Source: Chitinophagaceae bacterium (lineage in GTDB: Bacteria > Bacteroidota > Bacteroidia > Chitinophagales > Chitinophagaceae). From it: a stretch of DNA of 64,000 nt. This document shows, piece after piece, positions 28,325-38,137 of this stretch. A program made the position numbers and the translations under genes. Each line of letters begins with the position of its first letter. Position 1 is the first letter of the stretch. A model generated the notes under the pieces. That model ran no database searches, was not told where the DNA came from, and saw only the letters and a list, made by a program, of their open reading frames with translations. The stretch lies in NCBI GenBank assembly GCA_016713965.1, contig JADJOC010000010.1:448304-512303 (forward strand), written 5' to 3'.

Positions 28325-29026
28325 TTAAAAATATACCCCTGCTCTTAAAGAGAAATTATTTAAAATTACTTTTGCATCATTCCAGCTTTTATTTCTCGTA
28401 ACATCTACAAAACCATTCTGAAAGCCTAAACCAAGTGATAAAGTTGTTTTATCATTTAGAGGATATTCAATACCAGCGCCCAATAATAAGCCACCATTAA
28501 TAGGAACAATATGGCCTGTAATTTTTTCTTTTGTAATTTCCGGCTGGCCATCTACGGTGGCATCTAAACGGGCACCAATATTTACGCCTAAATAAGTACC
28601 GAATTGACCCCAATATGTTAAATTACCAATAGGATTTGTTTTTAACTTCAGCGCTAAAGGAATTTCCAAATATTGAAGGCTAACCTTATATAAATTTTCA
28701 TCAGCAGATTGTCCATTTTCAAATAGACCTTTATCATTTTGATATCTTAATTTACCACCTCCATGGGTTATTTGCAAACCCGAAGCAATAGCGTAGTTAG
28801 GGTCTATGATAAAATCTGCCATAAAGCCATAGCTGATACTAACCTGAGAGCCATCTTTGCTAACAAATTTTTCTTTAGGGCCAAGCCAACTGATTCCCGG
28901 GTCTAGTTTAAAACCTATGCGTATTTTTCTGCCCCCATCATCTGAAATACGGCTGGATAAGCCTTCTTGTGCAAACGAAGCCGCAGATAAGAATAACATT
29001 CCAAAAAGAACTAACGAACGTTTCAT
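28325..29026 (-). CDS. PorT-like outer-membrane beta-barrel protein
   Basis: This 233-residue protein has a signal peptide (LVLFGMLFLSAASFAQ), alternating hydrophobic strands throughout (KIRIGFKLDPGISWLGP, YLEIPLALKLKT) and a terminal Phe (FSLRAGVYF), as expected for an outer-membrane barrel of the beta-barrel domain 2/PorT-like class. Such proteins are widespread in Bacteroidota and mostly unassigned. The gene is intact. Confidence 0.75.
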   Translation of the reverse strand: MKRSLVLFGMLFLSAASFAQEGLSSRISDDGGRKIRIGFKLDPGISWLGPKEKFVSKDGSQVSISYGFMADFIIDPNYAIASGLQITHGGGKLRYQNDKGLFENGQSADENLYKVSLQYLEIPLALKLKTNPIGNLTYWGQFGTYLGVNIGARLDATVDGQPEITKEKITGHIVPINGGLLLGAGIEYPLNDKTTLSLGLGFQNGFVDVTRNKSWNDAKVILNNFSLRAGVYF

Positions 29027-29197
29027 ATAGTGTTGTTTAATATTTAACTTGTTATTAATGAGTAAATTAATTTATAATGTAAAACTAGCAATTCCAGCAG
29101 TATTGTTTAATCCGTATAGTAATGCGCATGTATGCAAAGAATGTACCAAACGCTAAAATAAAATAAGTTTTATTATTTTAAACAATCACAAGGGACA

Positions 29198-30136
29198 TCA
29201 GAAAACCGTATCTACAAAATCTACATATGTATTTGTAGAATAAGAAGACCCGCCAATATAATCCTGTGCAAATGACATAAATGCAGTTTGACATCTACCC
29301 TCCAATTCATAACCGACAGCTGCTACGATTATTCGATTTAAAATACGGCCATATTCATTTTTGCGTGTTGTCCAACCATAACTGGTAATAATTGTTTTTA
29401 ATGGTTTAATATTTTCCTTACTATATGCTTTAGCTACTTTGGTTAAATGAGCTTCCAGGGTTTTATTTTTTAATCCTGCTGTATATAAACATGTAGCCAG
29501 ATCATTTTTGTCTATCAATTTAGATTTTATGTTTAGCGTTAATTCGCCTGATCCTGACATTTTTTTAGAATCTAGGGCGGCACCCGGTATAACCCTGATA
29601 CCGGTAGCTATGGCTTCCAGCTTTAGTATATGTTTGCCCTGTGTCATTTTTTTTTCAGATTTAACAATAAATTCTCCCCATGCCCGTGCCGGGATGCTTA
29701 TAATTTTCGAAGAGGGATTTTTTAATTCCAGCCCCCATTCCATCATATTTTTCTTTTGCTCATCATTCCATATTTCAGATGGAAGTTTTATTGTATGGGC
29801 TAATTCTCCATCTAAATAAAAATTTAAAACATAAGTACAAGCGGCTGGAAAAGCTAAAACCTGTTTAGTTAGTGGTTTATGCAAAAAAACATACATAAAC
29901 AAAGGCCCGGTCATATCATAGCTGCTAATAAAATCTGTTTCTTTCATTTCGGCAAAAGTTACCGGTTTACTGGTAAATTTTACTTGCTTTTCATACTTAT
30001 CATGTACATCAGAGATAACTCTTGCCTTTTTAGTGGCAGTATTAGTAACCTTATTTTTTACAATGTCTAAAATACCTTGTGCTTGTAAAGAAAAATGAAA
30101 TGTAATTAGTAATAAAAATATAGTAATCCTTTTCAT
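29198..30136 (-). CDS. Secreted protein of unknown function
   Basis: This intact 312-residue protein has a signal peptide (ITIFLLLITFHFSLQAQ). The mature part begins GILDIVKNKVTNTATKKAR, then has a beta-sandwich-like region (MYVFLHKPLTKQVLAFP) and a helical C-terminal part with ENIKPLKTIITSYGWTT. The C-terminal half has the look of a tail that senses or binds a ligand, but I recognise no family. The neighbours, an outer-membrane barrel 171 bases on and dnaE behind it, give no functional hint. Confidence 0.6.
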   Translation of the reverse strand: MKRITIFLLLITFHFSLQAQGILDIVKNKVTNTATKKARVISDVHDKYEKQVKFTSKPVTFAEMKETDFISSYDMTGPLFMYVFLHKPLTKQVLAFPAACTYVLNFYLDGELAHTIKLPSEIWNDEQKKNMMEWGLELKNPSSKIISIPARAWGEFIVKSEKKMTQGKHILKLEAIATGIRVIPGAALDSKKMSGSGELTLNIKSKLIDKNDLATCLYTAGLKNKTLEAHLTKVAKAYSKENIKPLKTIITSYGWTTRKNEYGRILNRIIVAAVGYELEGRCQTAFMSFAQDYIGGSSYSTNTYVDFVDTVF

Positions 30137-30374
30137 GTGTTATTCTTTTAATAAAATAATATCGATTAATAGTCAACTATATGATTTAAATTAAAAATCC
30201 TCAGATCCATCTTTTATGATCACTTTATGCCATATAATCTCTTATTTTAGAGTATGGGTATCGGGATTTATTTATATCCGGCCAAAAGAATAAAATAAGT
30301 TGAAGCTTACCCGGTTAATTAAATAATTTATATCTAAATAATAAATGGTAATTAACTGTTTTGGATTTTACAGA

Positions 30375-33300
30375 TTAGGTGGCAATCACAACACTTACTC
30401 CAATCTCACTTCTTTCGTTTAAAAAAATAGCCATTTCATCATTCATTGTAAATCCTTTCTCTAAACTATACATGCCTACTTTATAATTATTCCTGCTGTC
30501 AATAATATTAAATTTAATAGAAGTTTTACCCGGGTGGGCTTTTACATTTTTATCAATAAAATCAACAAAATCCTCATTAATGAACTGTGGCTCTACATCA
30601 ATAATTACCTGTTTGGTAAGTGTCGTTTTAACAGTTTCGAGTAGGTGGATCTTGGCTAGCCTGAATTCGTATTGATCACTATTATAGCGCTGCTTAAATC
30701 CGCCTTCAACCATTACTATCATTCCTTTTTCCATATAATTATTATAGCGGACATAGTCTTCACTCCAAAGCATGAATTCACTTTTTCCGCTAAAATCTTC
30801 AATTGTTAATATTCCAAAATCTTTTCCTGTTTTTGTTTTCCTATGCTGGGCATCAATAACGAGTCCGGCTAAACGAAATTGCTTTTGCGGGGTTAGGTAT
30901 GTCGCTGAGATTATTTTTAAACTCATTATAATCATTCAGAGCTGAAATATTGTAATGCTTTAATTCAAATTTATAATTGTCTAAAGGATGACCGCTCATA
31001 TACATGCCCGTAACTTCCTTTTCATGATCCAGCTGTGTTATTAACGGCCAGGGCTCACAATTGGAAAGCTTTGGTGGTACTATTTCCGGCATTTCCAGGT
31101 CACCAAATAAAGTATTGGTAGTTGTTGCGGCCTGTGTCTGGCATACATTGCCGAACTTTATAATTTTTTCTAATCCCATTACATCCCCGGGTGCCTGGTA
31201 AAAATATTGTGCCCGGTGTATTGCTGCAAAACAATCAAATGCACCTGAGTAAGTAAGGCTCTCTAAAGATTTTTTACTAACAGCTTTTTGATTTACCCTT
31301 TTTACCAGGTCAAAAATATCAACAAAGTGACCACGCTTATTTCTTTCTTCAATAATATTTTCGATTGCATTTTCTCCTACGCTTTTTAACCCGCTGAAAC
31401 CAAAACGGATCTCTCCTTTTTTATTTACCGCAAATCCATTTTGAGATTCATTAATCATATTGTGCAAAGGCTTCCCAGTCTGTCCATATTTTTTCTAATG
31501 CATTTTTGGGATGACCTTTTTTTGTGGCTCCTTCCACAAACTGCACTTTCATTTTATCCAATACAGACCGTTGCTTTTTACCCATTGCTTTGCGCAGCAC
31601 ATCAGCATCACCTTTACTAAAACCCGCCAGCTTTTACGAAAGCAGCATTACCTGTTCCTGGTACACGGTAATACCATAAGTTTCTTTTAAAAATTCTTCC
31701 ATGTCAGGCAGGTCATACACTACTTGTTTTTTGCCGTGCTTCCTGTCTACATATTCAGGAATGTAAGCCATAGGCCCTGGTCTGTACAAAGCATTCATGG
31801 CAATCAAATCGTCAAATTTATCAGGTTTTAATTCCCGTAAATATTTTTGCATCCCCGGGCTTTCAAACTGGAAAGTGCCATTCGTATCACCTTGCTGGTA
31901 TAATTTATAAGTTTTTTCATCTTCTAAACCAATAGTATCAATGTCAATTTTTATACTGTGATTCTGCAGGATTAAATGCAAAGCAGTTTTTAAAATACTT
32001 AATGTTTTTAATCCTAAAAAATCCATTTTAATTACACCTGCTTCTTCGATCGTTCCCCCTTCAATTTGTGTAAGCCATAATTCAGATTCTTTAGAAGTAG
32101 CTACCGGTAAAAGATCAGTTAAATCCTGTGGGGCAATAATTATTGCAGATGCATGAATACCTGTGTTGCGAACAGAGCCTTCCAATATTTCCGCTTCATG
32201 CAGTACTTTGCTTTGTAAATCATCACCTTTATATAATTCCCGTAATCTTTTCACATTTTCTATATCATCACCTTGCAATTGTTCTTTTTCTTCTAAAGAT
32301 TTTTCTCCATCCTTTGCTTCTTTTATAGTAAAGGGTGCATGCAATAAACGTTTTAAATTTATACCCGGCCTTTCTGGAACTAATTTTGAAATTGCCCTGC
32401 TTTCCGCCAAAGGCAAATCCATCACCCTTGCTACATCTGCAATGCTTGATTTGGCAGCCATTGTACCATAAGTGATAATTTGAGCTACCTGGTTCTTACC
32501 ATATTTTTGTACTACATAATCTATTACTTTCTGCCGTCCTTCATCATCAAAATCAGTATCAATATCCGGCATTGATTTACGTTCGGGGTTTAAGAAACGC
32601 TCAAACAGTAAATTGTATTTTATAGGATCAATGTTAGTAATGCCAATACAATACGCCACTACGCTGCCGGCAGCAGAGCCCCTGCCCGGACCAACAAATA
32701 CGCCCATATCCCGGCCGGCTTTGATAAAATCTCCTACTATTAGAAAATACCCTGCAAAGCCCATTTTATGAATAATGCCCAGTTCAAATTTTATTCGTTC
32801 TTCTGCTTCCGGGCTCAGAATTTTATATCTTTCTTTTGCACCTGCCCAGGTTAAATTTTCTAAATATTCATCCTGCAATTTAAAACTGGGCGGAACTACA
32901 AAACGGGGTAATAAAATATCCCTCTTTAAATCCAGCAGCTCTACTTTGTCTACAATTTCATTGGTATTATCTATAGCAGCAGGGAGGTTTTCAAACACTT
33001 GGGACATTTCCTGCGTAGTTTTTAAAAAAAACTGGTCATTGGGAAATGCAAAGCGTTTGTTTTTTGCCAATACATCATCATCTGTAAATTCTCTTAGTGC
33101 TGGGGTGGCTTGTTTTTCCCCGGTATTGATGCACAACAATATATCATGGGCATTAAAATCTTTTTGATCTACATAATGGCTGTCATTGCTTGCAATTACT
33201 TTTACTTTATATTTTTTTGCAAAACGCAGCAATACCTCATTTACCTTATCCTGCTCAGGCAAGCCATGCTTTTGCAGCTCCACATAATAATCTTCCTGAA

Positions 33301-33820
33301 AAATATTTAACCACCATTTAAATTCATTTTCACCTTCAGCTTCTCCTTTTTCTAATATAGCCTGTGGTACCAATGCCCCCAGGCAACAGGTTGTAGCAAT
33401 TAGCCCTTCGTGATATTTATGAATTAATTCTTTGTCAATACGTGGATATTTGGAGTACATGCCTTCTATATACCCCAGTGAAGTTAATTTAACCAGGTTT
33501 TTATATCCCAAAGCATTTTTTGCCAGTAAAATCTGGTGATGGCGGGGATCTTTTTCTTCTTTATTAAAAGTTTTTCTCAGCCTGTCTTGCGTAATATAAA
33601 ACTCACAACCTACTATAGGCTTTACTTTTAAGCTTCCATCCTCATTTTTATGGTTATAGGCTTCTTTTACAAATTCAAATGCTCCAAACATATTTCCATG
33701 ATCACTGATGGCTAAAGCCGGCATGCCATCTGCAATGGCTTTTTTGTACAGGTTTTTGATAGAAGCAGCCCCATCCAGTAAAGAGAATTGCGTATGTACG
33801 TGTAAGTGAGAAAATTTCAT
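30375..33820 (-). CDS. dnaE: DNA polymerase III subunit alpha (in-frame stop, internal deletion, frameshifts)
   Basis: This is the replicative polymerase. The PHP domain opens MKFSHLHVHTQFSLLDG. The catalytic core shows GPGRGSAAGSVVAYC and the two aspartates of PDIDTDFDDEGR; then RPGPMAYIPEYVDRKHGK. The C-terminal OB fold reads FRLAGLVIDAQHRKTKTG. Three lesions are seen. TAA at 31634-31636 stands where the family has Gln (LLSQKLAGFSKGDADVL). Near 31456, WEAFAQY is joined almost directly to NESQNGFAVNKKGE, so the conserved FNKSHATCYAYIAYQ region, roughly 60 residues, is missing. A frame change lies near 30900. Either the locus is misassembled here or this copy is inactive; an organism could not live without another dnaE. 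Confidence 0.88.
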
Positions 33821-34300
33821 TGTATAAGGAATATGCTAATTTCTAATGATTATCTAAATATATTTTTTTGTACCTGGCTGTATTACTGCTATTAGGCTTT
33901 ATTGGCTGCCTGCCCCGTCCGAAGGCGGGGTCGCACTCTTGTACAGTGGTTCTTTATTCATCGTATATCCATAGTAGTAATAACCATTACGCTTGTCTTA
34001 AAATTAAAAAATATGTTAATATGCAAATATCGTAAACAATAAAAACAATTGCCTAAGCGTTTTTCCACAAACCAGGTGAATTACAATAAATTATTAAAAA
34101 TCATAATGTTATCATAAAATTTTTTTTCTCTGGTGTTTACCCCTTACATTTGCGTTCGTTAGAAAAATATTTATTAATTAGTTTGTAGGACAAGGTTTAT
34201 AGTTTTAGGAAAAGATAATCAGGCAATTGTAAGAATAATAAAGACGACTAAAGAACAGAAGATTAAGTTGATACTTACGTGTAAACCCAAAATTTTACGT
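33821..34300. other. Intergenic region between dnaE and the NlpC/P60 gene
   Basis: It holds the hairpin repeat at 33904-33945, a TACATTTG box at 34145-34152 resembling the Bacteroidota -7 element, and an AT-rich leader of about 150 bases to the ATG at 34301. No clear -33 TTTG lies at the right distance. No gene is visible. Confidence 0.4.
33904..33945 (+). repeat. Dispersed intergenic hairpin repeat, copy C
   Basis: GGCTGCCTGCCCCGTCCGAA, then GGCGGGGTCGCACTCTTGTA and CA. It is the best match to the family consensus, with a 7-bp stem in CCCCGTCCGAAGGCGGGG. It lies upstream of dnaE. Confidence 0.8.
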
Positions 34301-34987
34301 ATGAAGCACTTTCTTTTTGTTTCTGTTGCCGTAGGCATATTTTCAGGAACATCGCTTAATTCAAAAGCACAGACCAACGTAAATTTTTTACGTTCTGATT
34401 TTAAAGGGGCATTAAAAAATTCCATTAAATTAATTGAAGGTATTGAATTAAACCAGGAGAATGTAGTTAATCCTGAATCTCAAAAGGCTACCGTTTACAT
34501 TCCGGCTTATGTTGTAGAACCAGATATTGTAAAGGCTACAGTTACAATTAATGCTATAGAAGCATGCTCTGCATTACAATTTAAATATGCCATGCTAACT
34601 AACCAGGATGTGGAAAGCATCAAAGATCTAAATTTATATTCTTTTATCGAAGAGTGGTGGGCTACCCGTTACCGGTATGGTGGTACAACAAAAAGCGGGG
34701 TAGACTGCAGCGCATATGTCGGTGCCTTATTAAATGAAGTGTATGGTTTTGTAGTGCCACGCACCGCAAAAGCTCAATACGATGTATGCGAAAAAATAGA
34801 TAAAGAAAATTTATTGGAAGGAGATTTGGTTTTTTTTAATACCAGGGGCGGTGTTAGCCACGTAGGTTTATATGTGGGAAATGGATATTTTACTCATTCT
34901 TCGTGCAGTAACGGGGTTACTATTAGTAAGCTGGAAGATAATTATTACAGTAAAAGATTTATTAGCGGTGGTAGAATTAATCAATAA
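34301..34987 (+). CDS. NlpC/P60 (C40) cell-wall hydrolase
   Basis: The start at ATG 34301 gives a proper signal peptide, MKHFLFVSVAVGIFSGTS, to KAQ; the upstream TTG/ATA-rich extension would not. The 228-residue protein ends in an NlpC/P60 domain: RYGGTTKSGVDCSAYV (catalytic Cys), GDLVFFNTRGGVSHVGLYVG (catalytic His) and FTHSSCSNG. Such enzymes cut peptide stems of murein in the periplasm. A terminator follows immediately. Confidence 0.85.
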   Translation: MKHFLFVSVAVGIFSGTSLNSKAQTNVNFLRSDFKGALKNSIKLIEGIELNQENVVNPESQKATVYIPAYVVEPDIVKATVTINAIEACSALQFKYAMLTNQDVESIKDLNLYSFIEEWWATRYRYGGTTKSGVDCSAYVGALLNEVYGFVVPRTAKAQYDVCEKIDKENLLEGDLVFFNTRGGVSHVGLYVGNGYFTHSSCSNGVTISKLEDNYYSKRFISGGRINQ

Positions 34988-35009
34988 TAATATATTTATT
35001 ATATACTAT

Positions 35010-35040
35010 TAAGAAAGGAGCTATTATAGCTCCTTTCTTA
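35010..35040. terminator. Bidirectional terminator
   Basis: TAAGAAAGGAGCTA (35010-35023) pairs with TAGCTCCTTTCTTA (35027-35040), 14 bp. It sits between the convergent NlpC gene and the lipoprotein gene, with A/T runs on both sides. Confidence 0.85.
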
Positions 35041-35046
35041 ATTAAT

Positions 35047-35706
35047 TTAGTTACTTTTTCTTGGAAACACAATATCCGTTTGAACCTTGTAGGGGTCAAC
35101 AGGTTTGCCATCTTTATCTATAGGGTCGCTTACATAAATTTCATAAGGTGCACCTGTCGGAGTTCTTTTATTTGCTTTCATCCTTTCTTTAACAGCTTCG
35201 TAAGCCATATATGTAAGTTGGTATGGCCCATAAAAATGTACAACCACCACACTGTCAATTCCTATTTCTTTTACTTTAATTTTTGGAGATAATGCCACCG
35301 GTTTTTTATCTACAGGTAACCCTGCTTCAAAAAAGAAAGGTGCTTCTTGAGTTTGATACCAGGCCATTGGTGGTCCCACTACCTGTAATCTGTTTTTGCT
35401 AATAACTTCTTTTAATTTATTACCATATATTTCTGCAAGTTTAATAGAAATACCTTCCTGTGTGCTGGCACTATCTTTTATTACAAGTACTATTTTCTTT
35501 GTAGAAAGCGTGTCTGTAATATTTAAAATAGGAGGCCTCACCACTATTGGTTTATTCACATTTGTATTTTCTGTATCACTTTTGTTAACTATCGTATCAG
35601 TTGTTTTGGGATGTTGTGTGTCATTTTTGGTATCATTGCAGGCAGTTATCAATAAACCGGCTGATAAAATAATTATGGCAGTTAAATTCTTTAATTTAAT
35701 ATTCAT
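35047..35706 (-). CDS. Lipoprotein with GyrI-like (AraC effector-binding) domain
   Basis: This 219-residue protein has a lipobox LLITAC near residue 22. A Thr/Asn/Lys-rich linker leads to a GyrI-like module with MAWYQTQEAPFFFEAGLPV, VVVVHFYGPYQLTYMAYEAV and EIYVSDP. GyrI-like folds bind small hydrophobic ligands; in lipoprotein form the role is not established. The gene is intact and faces the NlpC gene across a shared terminator. Confidence 0.75.
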   Translation of the reverse strand: MNIKLKNLTAIIILSAGLLITACNDTKNDTQHPKTTDTIVNKSDTENTNVNKPIVVRPPILNITDTLSTKKIVLVIKDSASTQEGISIKLAEIYGNKLKEVISKNRLQVVGPPMAWYQTQEAPFFFEAGLPVDKKPVALSPKIKVKEIGIDSVVVVHFYGPYQLTYMAYEAVKERMKANKRTPTGAPYEIYVSDPIDKDGKPVDPYKVQTDIVFPRKSN

Positions 35707-35940
35707 ATTGTAAAAGTAGGTTATAGTAATTATTTATGGTTGATCTATAATTTTCTTATGTTAAAGGAAAATTTACACTGTAAAGATGCAAGTTGCTATA
35801 AGATTACACAAAACTATTAAAGTAAAAAATCATTAAATTCTTTGGCACCTGGTAAGTTTAAGCAAGCATTGTTACAAAAATGATATTGTTTTTCCATATA
35901 TGAGAATCTTAAAGTACGTTTGCAGCCCGAACTTTACAAT

Positions 35941-36276
35941 ATGTATACAATAATATTTAATTTTGAACAAAAAGGGTTAAAACCCGTCACATTACAAGAT
36001 ATCGAGTCCGATCAATCTTTACTGGAAGTTGCTTTAAAAAATGATATAGAACTGCATCATAATTGTGGTGGAGTATGTGCTTGCAGCACCTGCCATTTAT
36101 ATATAAATAAAGGAGAAAACCTGGTAGAGGAACTGAGTGATAAAGAAGAAGATTTTATTGACAGGGCCGTAAATCCAAGATTGAATTCCAGGCTGGGCTG
36201 CCAGTGTGTATTATTACAGGGTGATGGTGAGATTATGGTTACACTTCCTGACCAAACCCAATTTTTAGGCGAATAA
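35941..36276 (+). CDS. [2Fe-2S] ferredoxin, adrenodoxin type
   Basis: This 111-residue protein begins MYTIIFNFEQKGLKPVT. Cluster ligands are C-GGVCA-C-ST-C (CX5CX2C) near residue 43 and a fourth Cys in RLGCQCVL near residue 80, the pattern of Isc-type ferredoxins. A TTG at 35920 would extend the frame by seven codons, but a TACGTTTG -7-like box at 35915-35922 covers it, so ATG 35941 is preferred. iscX follows 19 bases later, which supports a role in iron-sulfur assembly. Confidence 0.9.
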   Translation: MYTIIFNFEQKGLKPVTLQDIESDQSLLEVALKNDIELHHNCGGVCACSTCHLYINKGENLVEELSDKEEDFIDRAVNPRLNSRLGCQCVLLQGDGEIMVTLPDQTQFLGE

Positions 36277-36295
36277 TTAATAAAAATTAAGATTT

Positions 36296-36532
36296 ATGAC
36301 TTTTGAACCTCCAATAAACTGGAATGATTATGAAGATATTGCTATGAAGTTATACGAACGCTTTGGGGATGATTTTAATGAAAGTAAAATTTACCGCATC
36401 CGCTTTACTGACTTGCTTAAATGGATTTTAGAAATACCGAGGTTTGAAGGTAAAGCCGCAGAAAGCACAGAGGGGCATTTGGAAATGATACAGAGCAGCT
36501 GGGTATACGAATGGAGAGATAATCAAAAATAA
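36296..36532 (+). CDS. iscX: Fe-S cluster assembly protein IscX
   Basis: This 78-residue acidic protein has the IscX fold marks NWNDYEDIAMKLYERFGDDF, IRFTDLLKWI and the ending SWVYEWRDN. IscX binds the desulfurase IscS and iron, and tunes cluster assembly. It sits between an Isc-type ferredoxin and kdsC in a tight same-strand array (gaps of 19 and 10 bases). Confidence 0.92.
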   Translation: MTFEPPINWNDYEDIAMKLYERFGDDFNESKIYRIRFTDLLKWILEIPRFEGKAAESTEGHLEMIQSSWVYEWRDNQK

Positions 36533-36542
36533 TTTACCAAAT

Positions 36543-37058
36543 ATGTTATCCTTATTTAAATATATTGACACTTTTGTTTGTGATGTAGACGGTGTACTTA
36601 CAGATAGCTCCCTAATTTTGGTAAATGATGGACAAATGGCACGAAAAGTAAATATAAAAGATGGATATGCACTTCAGCTGGCAGTAAAAAAGGGGTACAA
36701 AATTATTATTTTATCCGGTGGAACATCGGAAGCTGTATTACAAAGATTTTCTAAACTGGGTATTACTGATATATTTTTAAATGTAGACAATAAGGTAGAC
36801 AAACTAACTGCATTTGTAAATGCAAATAAACTGACTTGGGATAAAATGCTTTTTATGGGAGATGACATACCTGATTATGCATCTATGCAATTGGTGGGAT
36901 TGCCTGCTTGCCCTTTAGATGCCGTACCGGAAATAAAGCAAATTTCTAAATACATATCGCCGCTAACAGGTGGTAATGGTTGCGTAAGAGATGTGATTGA
37001 AAAAGTATTAAAATTAAATGGTCATTGGGATTTGAATAACAGTATTGCTTCTAAATAA
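36543..37058 (+). CDS. kdsC: 3-deoxy-D-manno-octulosonate 8-phosphate phosphatase, HAD family
   Basis: This 171-residue HAD phosphatase carries the nucleophile motif FVCDVDGVLTDSSL, then KDGYALQLAVKKGYKI, SGGTSE, and the acidic motif FMGDDIPDYASM. It removes phosphate from KDO-8-phosphate in lipopolysaccharide core synthesis. The length equals the family norm. It is the third gene of the ferredoxin-iscX array. Confidence 0.88.
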   Translation: MLSLFKYIDTFVCDVDGVLTDSSLILVNDGQMARKVNIKDGYALQLAVKKGYKIIILSGGTSEAVLQRFSKLGITDIFLNVDNKVDKLTAFVNANKLTWDKMLFMGDDIPDYASMQLVGLPACPLDAVPEIKQISKYISPLTGGNGCVRDVIEKVLKLNGHWDLNNSIASK

Positions 37059-37081
37059 AAATATACTCAATACAGCATTAT

Positions 37082-37966
37082 ATGATTAATTATAATCCTA
37101 AAGAATGGTTTAAATTTATTTTCCGCTTTCACAAGTCAGATACCGTACGCAAGCTCTTTCCATTTATAGTATTGCTTTGCTTTTATTCCTGGGGAGTTGT
37201 TTATTTAGAAACAGAATATTTTAAATTATCGGAAAACAGCCATGTAAAAAATATTCCTATCATGCATAACCTACTGGGGTTTGCCATATCCATGCTGCTT
37301 GTTTTCAGGACCAATACTGCGTACGACAGGTGGTGGGAAGGGAGAAAACTGTGGGGAAGCCTGGTAAACAATAGCAGGAACCTGGCTTTAAAATTGGCAG
37401 TCATGTTGCATGAAGATGATAAACAGCAAAGGCTGTTTTTTAGAAAAGTAATTCCATCTTATGCTTATGCACTACGCCATCATCTATTGGCAGAAAAAAC
37501 CAGGGTGGAATTATTTGAGGATGATGATCACAAACATTTATTTACCGGAATTGATAATCAAAAGCATGTGCCTAACCAGATAGCTTTACTAATATATAAA
37601 AAAATCCATCAATTATATGAGCAGGATAAAATAAATGGCGACCAGCTGATTGTACTAAATGGCGAGCTGCAATCATTTACTGATATTTGCGGCGCTTGCG
37701 AAAGAATAAAAAATACACCTATTCCTTACTCTTACAGTGTTTTTATAAAAAAATTCATTTTTATTTATATTTTTACTTTACCCATCGGGTACGTTTTCAG
37801 TTTAGGATATTATGTAATCCCGGTAGTGGTTTTTATATTCTATGTACTGGCCAGTTTAGAATTAATTGCAGAAGAAATCGAAGACCCTTTTGGCAGGGAT
37901 GCGAATGATTTGCCTACTGATAAAATTGCACATAATATCCATTTGCATGTGGCAGAGATACTATAA
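37082..37966 (+). CDS. Bestrophin-like (UPF0187) membrane channel
   Basis: This 294-residue protein has helices near residues 25-45, 60-78 and 220-260. Family marks are LLGFAISMLLVFRTNTAYDR, WWEGRKLWGSLVNNSRN and the C-terminal EEIEDPFGRDANDLPTD. Bacterial bestrophins are pentameric ion channels. The gene is intact and lies 23 bases after kdsC. Confidence 0.88.
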   Translation: MINYNPKEWFKFIFRFHKSDTVRKLFPFIVLLCFYSWGVVYLETEYFKLSENSHVKNIPIMHNLLGFAISMLLVFRTNTAYDRWWEGRKLWGSLVNNSRNLALKLAVMLHEDDKQQRLFFRKVIPSYAYALRHHLLAEKTRVELFEDDDHKHLFTGIDNQKHVPNQIALLIYKKIHQLYEQDKINGDQLIVLNGELQSFTDICGACERIKNTPIPYSYSVFIKKFIFIYIFTLPIGYVFSLGYYVIPVVVFIFYVLASLELIAEEIEDPFGRDANDLPTDKIAHNIHLHVAEIL

Positions 37967-37990
37967 TTATTTTTTAAAAGAAGCCAGGTT

Positions 37991-38027
37991 TTAGAGAAGT
38001 CAAGTTTTTAAAACTTGACTTCTCTAA
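37991..38027. terminator. 17-bp stem-loop sharing its core with 21829-21871
   Basis: TTAGAGAAGTCAAGTTT (37991-38007) pairs perfectly with AAACTTGACTTCTCTAA (38011-38027). It is placed just after the bestrophin stop, so it could terminate that transcript. Its core GAAGTCAAGTTT is identical to that of the 21.8 kb hairpin. Confidence 0.65.
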
Positions 38028-38068
38028 AAATTGATTATTAAACAGCGTCTGCCTCCGGTAGAACAAGC

Positions 38069-38100
38069 TTTGCAATAAAGTTAATTTCATGTTACCTTTG
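38069..38100 (+). promoter_or_regulatory. Bacteroidota-type promoter for mutS2
   Basis: TTTG (38069-38072), 20 bases, then TACCTTTG (38093-38100) matches the -33/-7 consensus TTTG and TAnnTTTG exactly. The ATG is 38 bases downstream. Confidence 0.75.
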
Positions 38101-38137
38101 TTAGTATACAAAATTAAAATATAAGGATAATACAGTC

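Noticed and set aside
35920..35940. TTG start for the ferredoxin
   Set aside because: It lies inside a TACGTTTG promoter-like box, and the ATG at 35941 begins exactly at the first strand of the fold.
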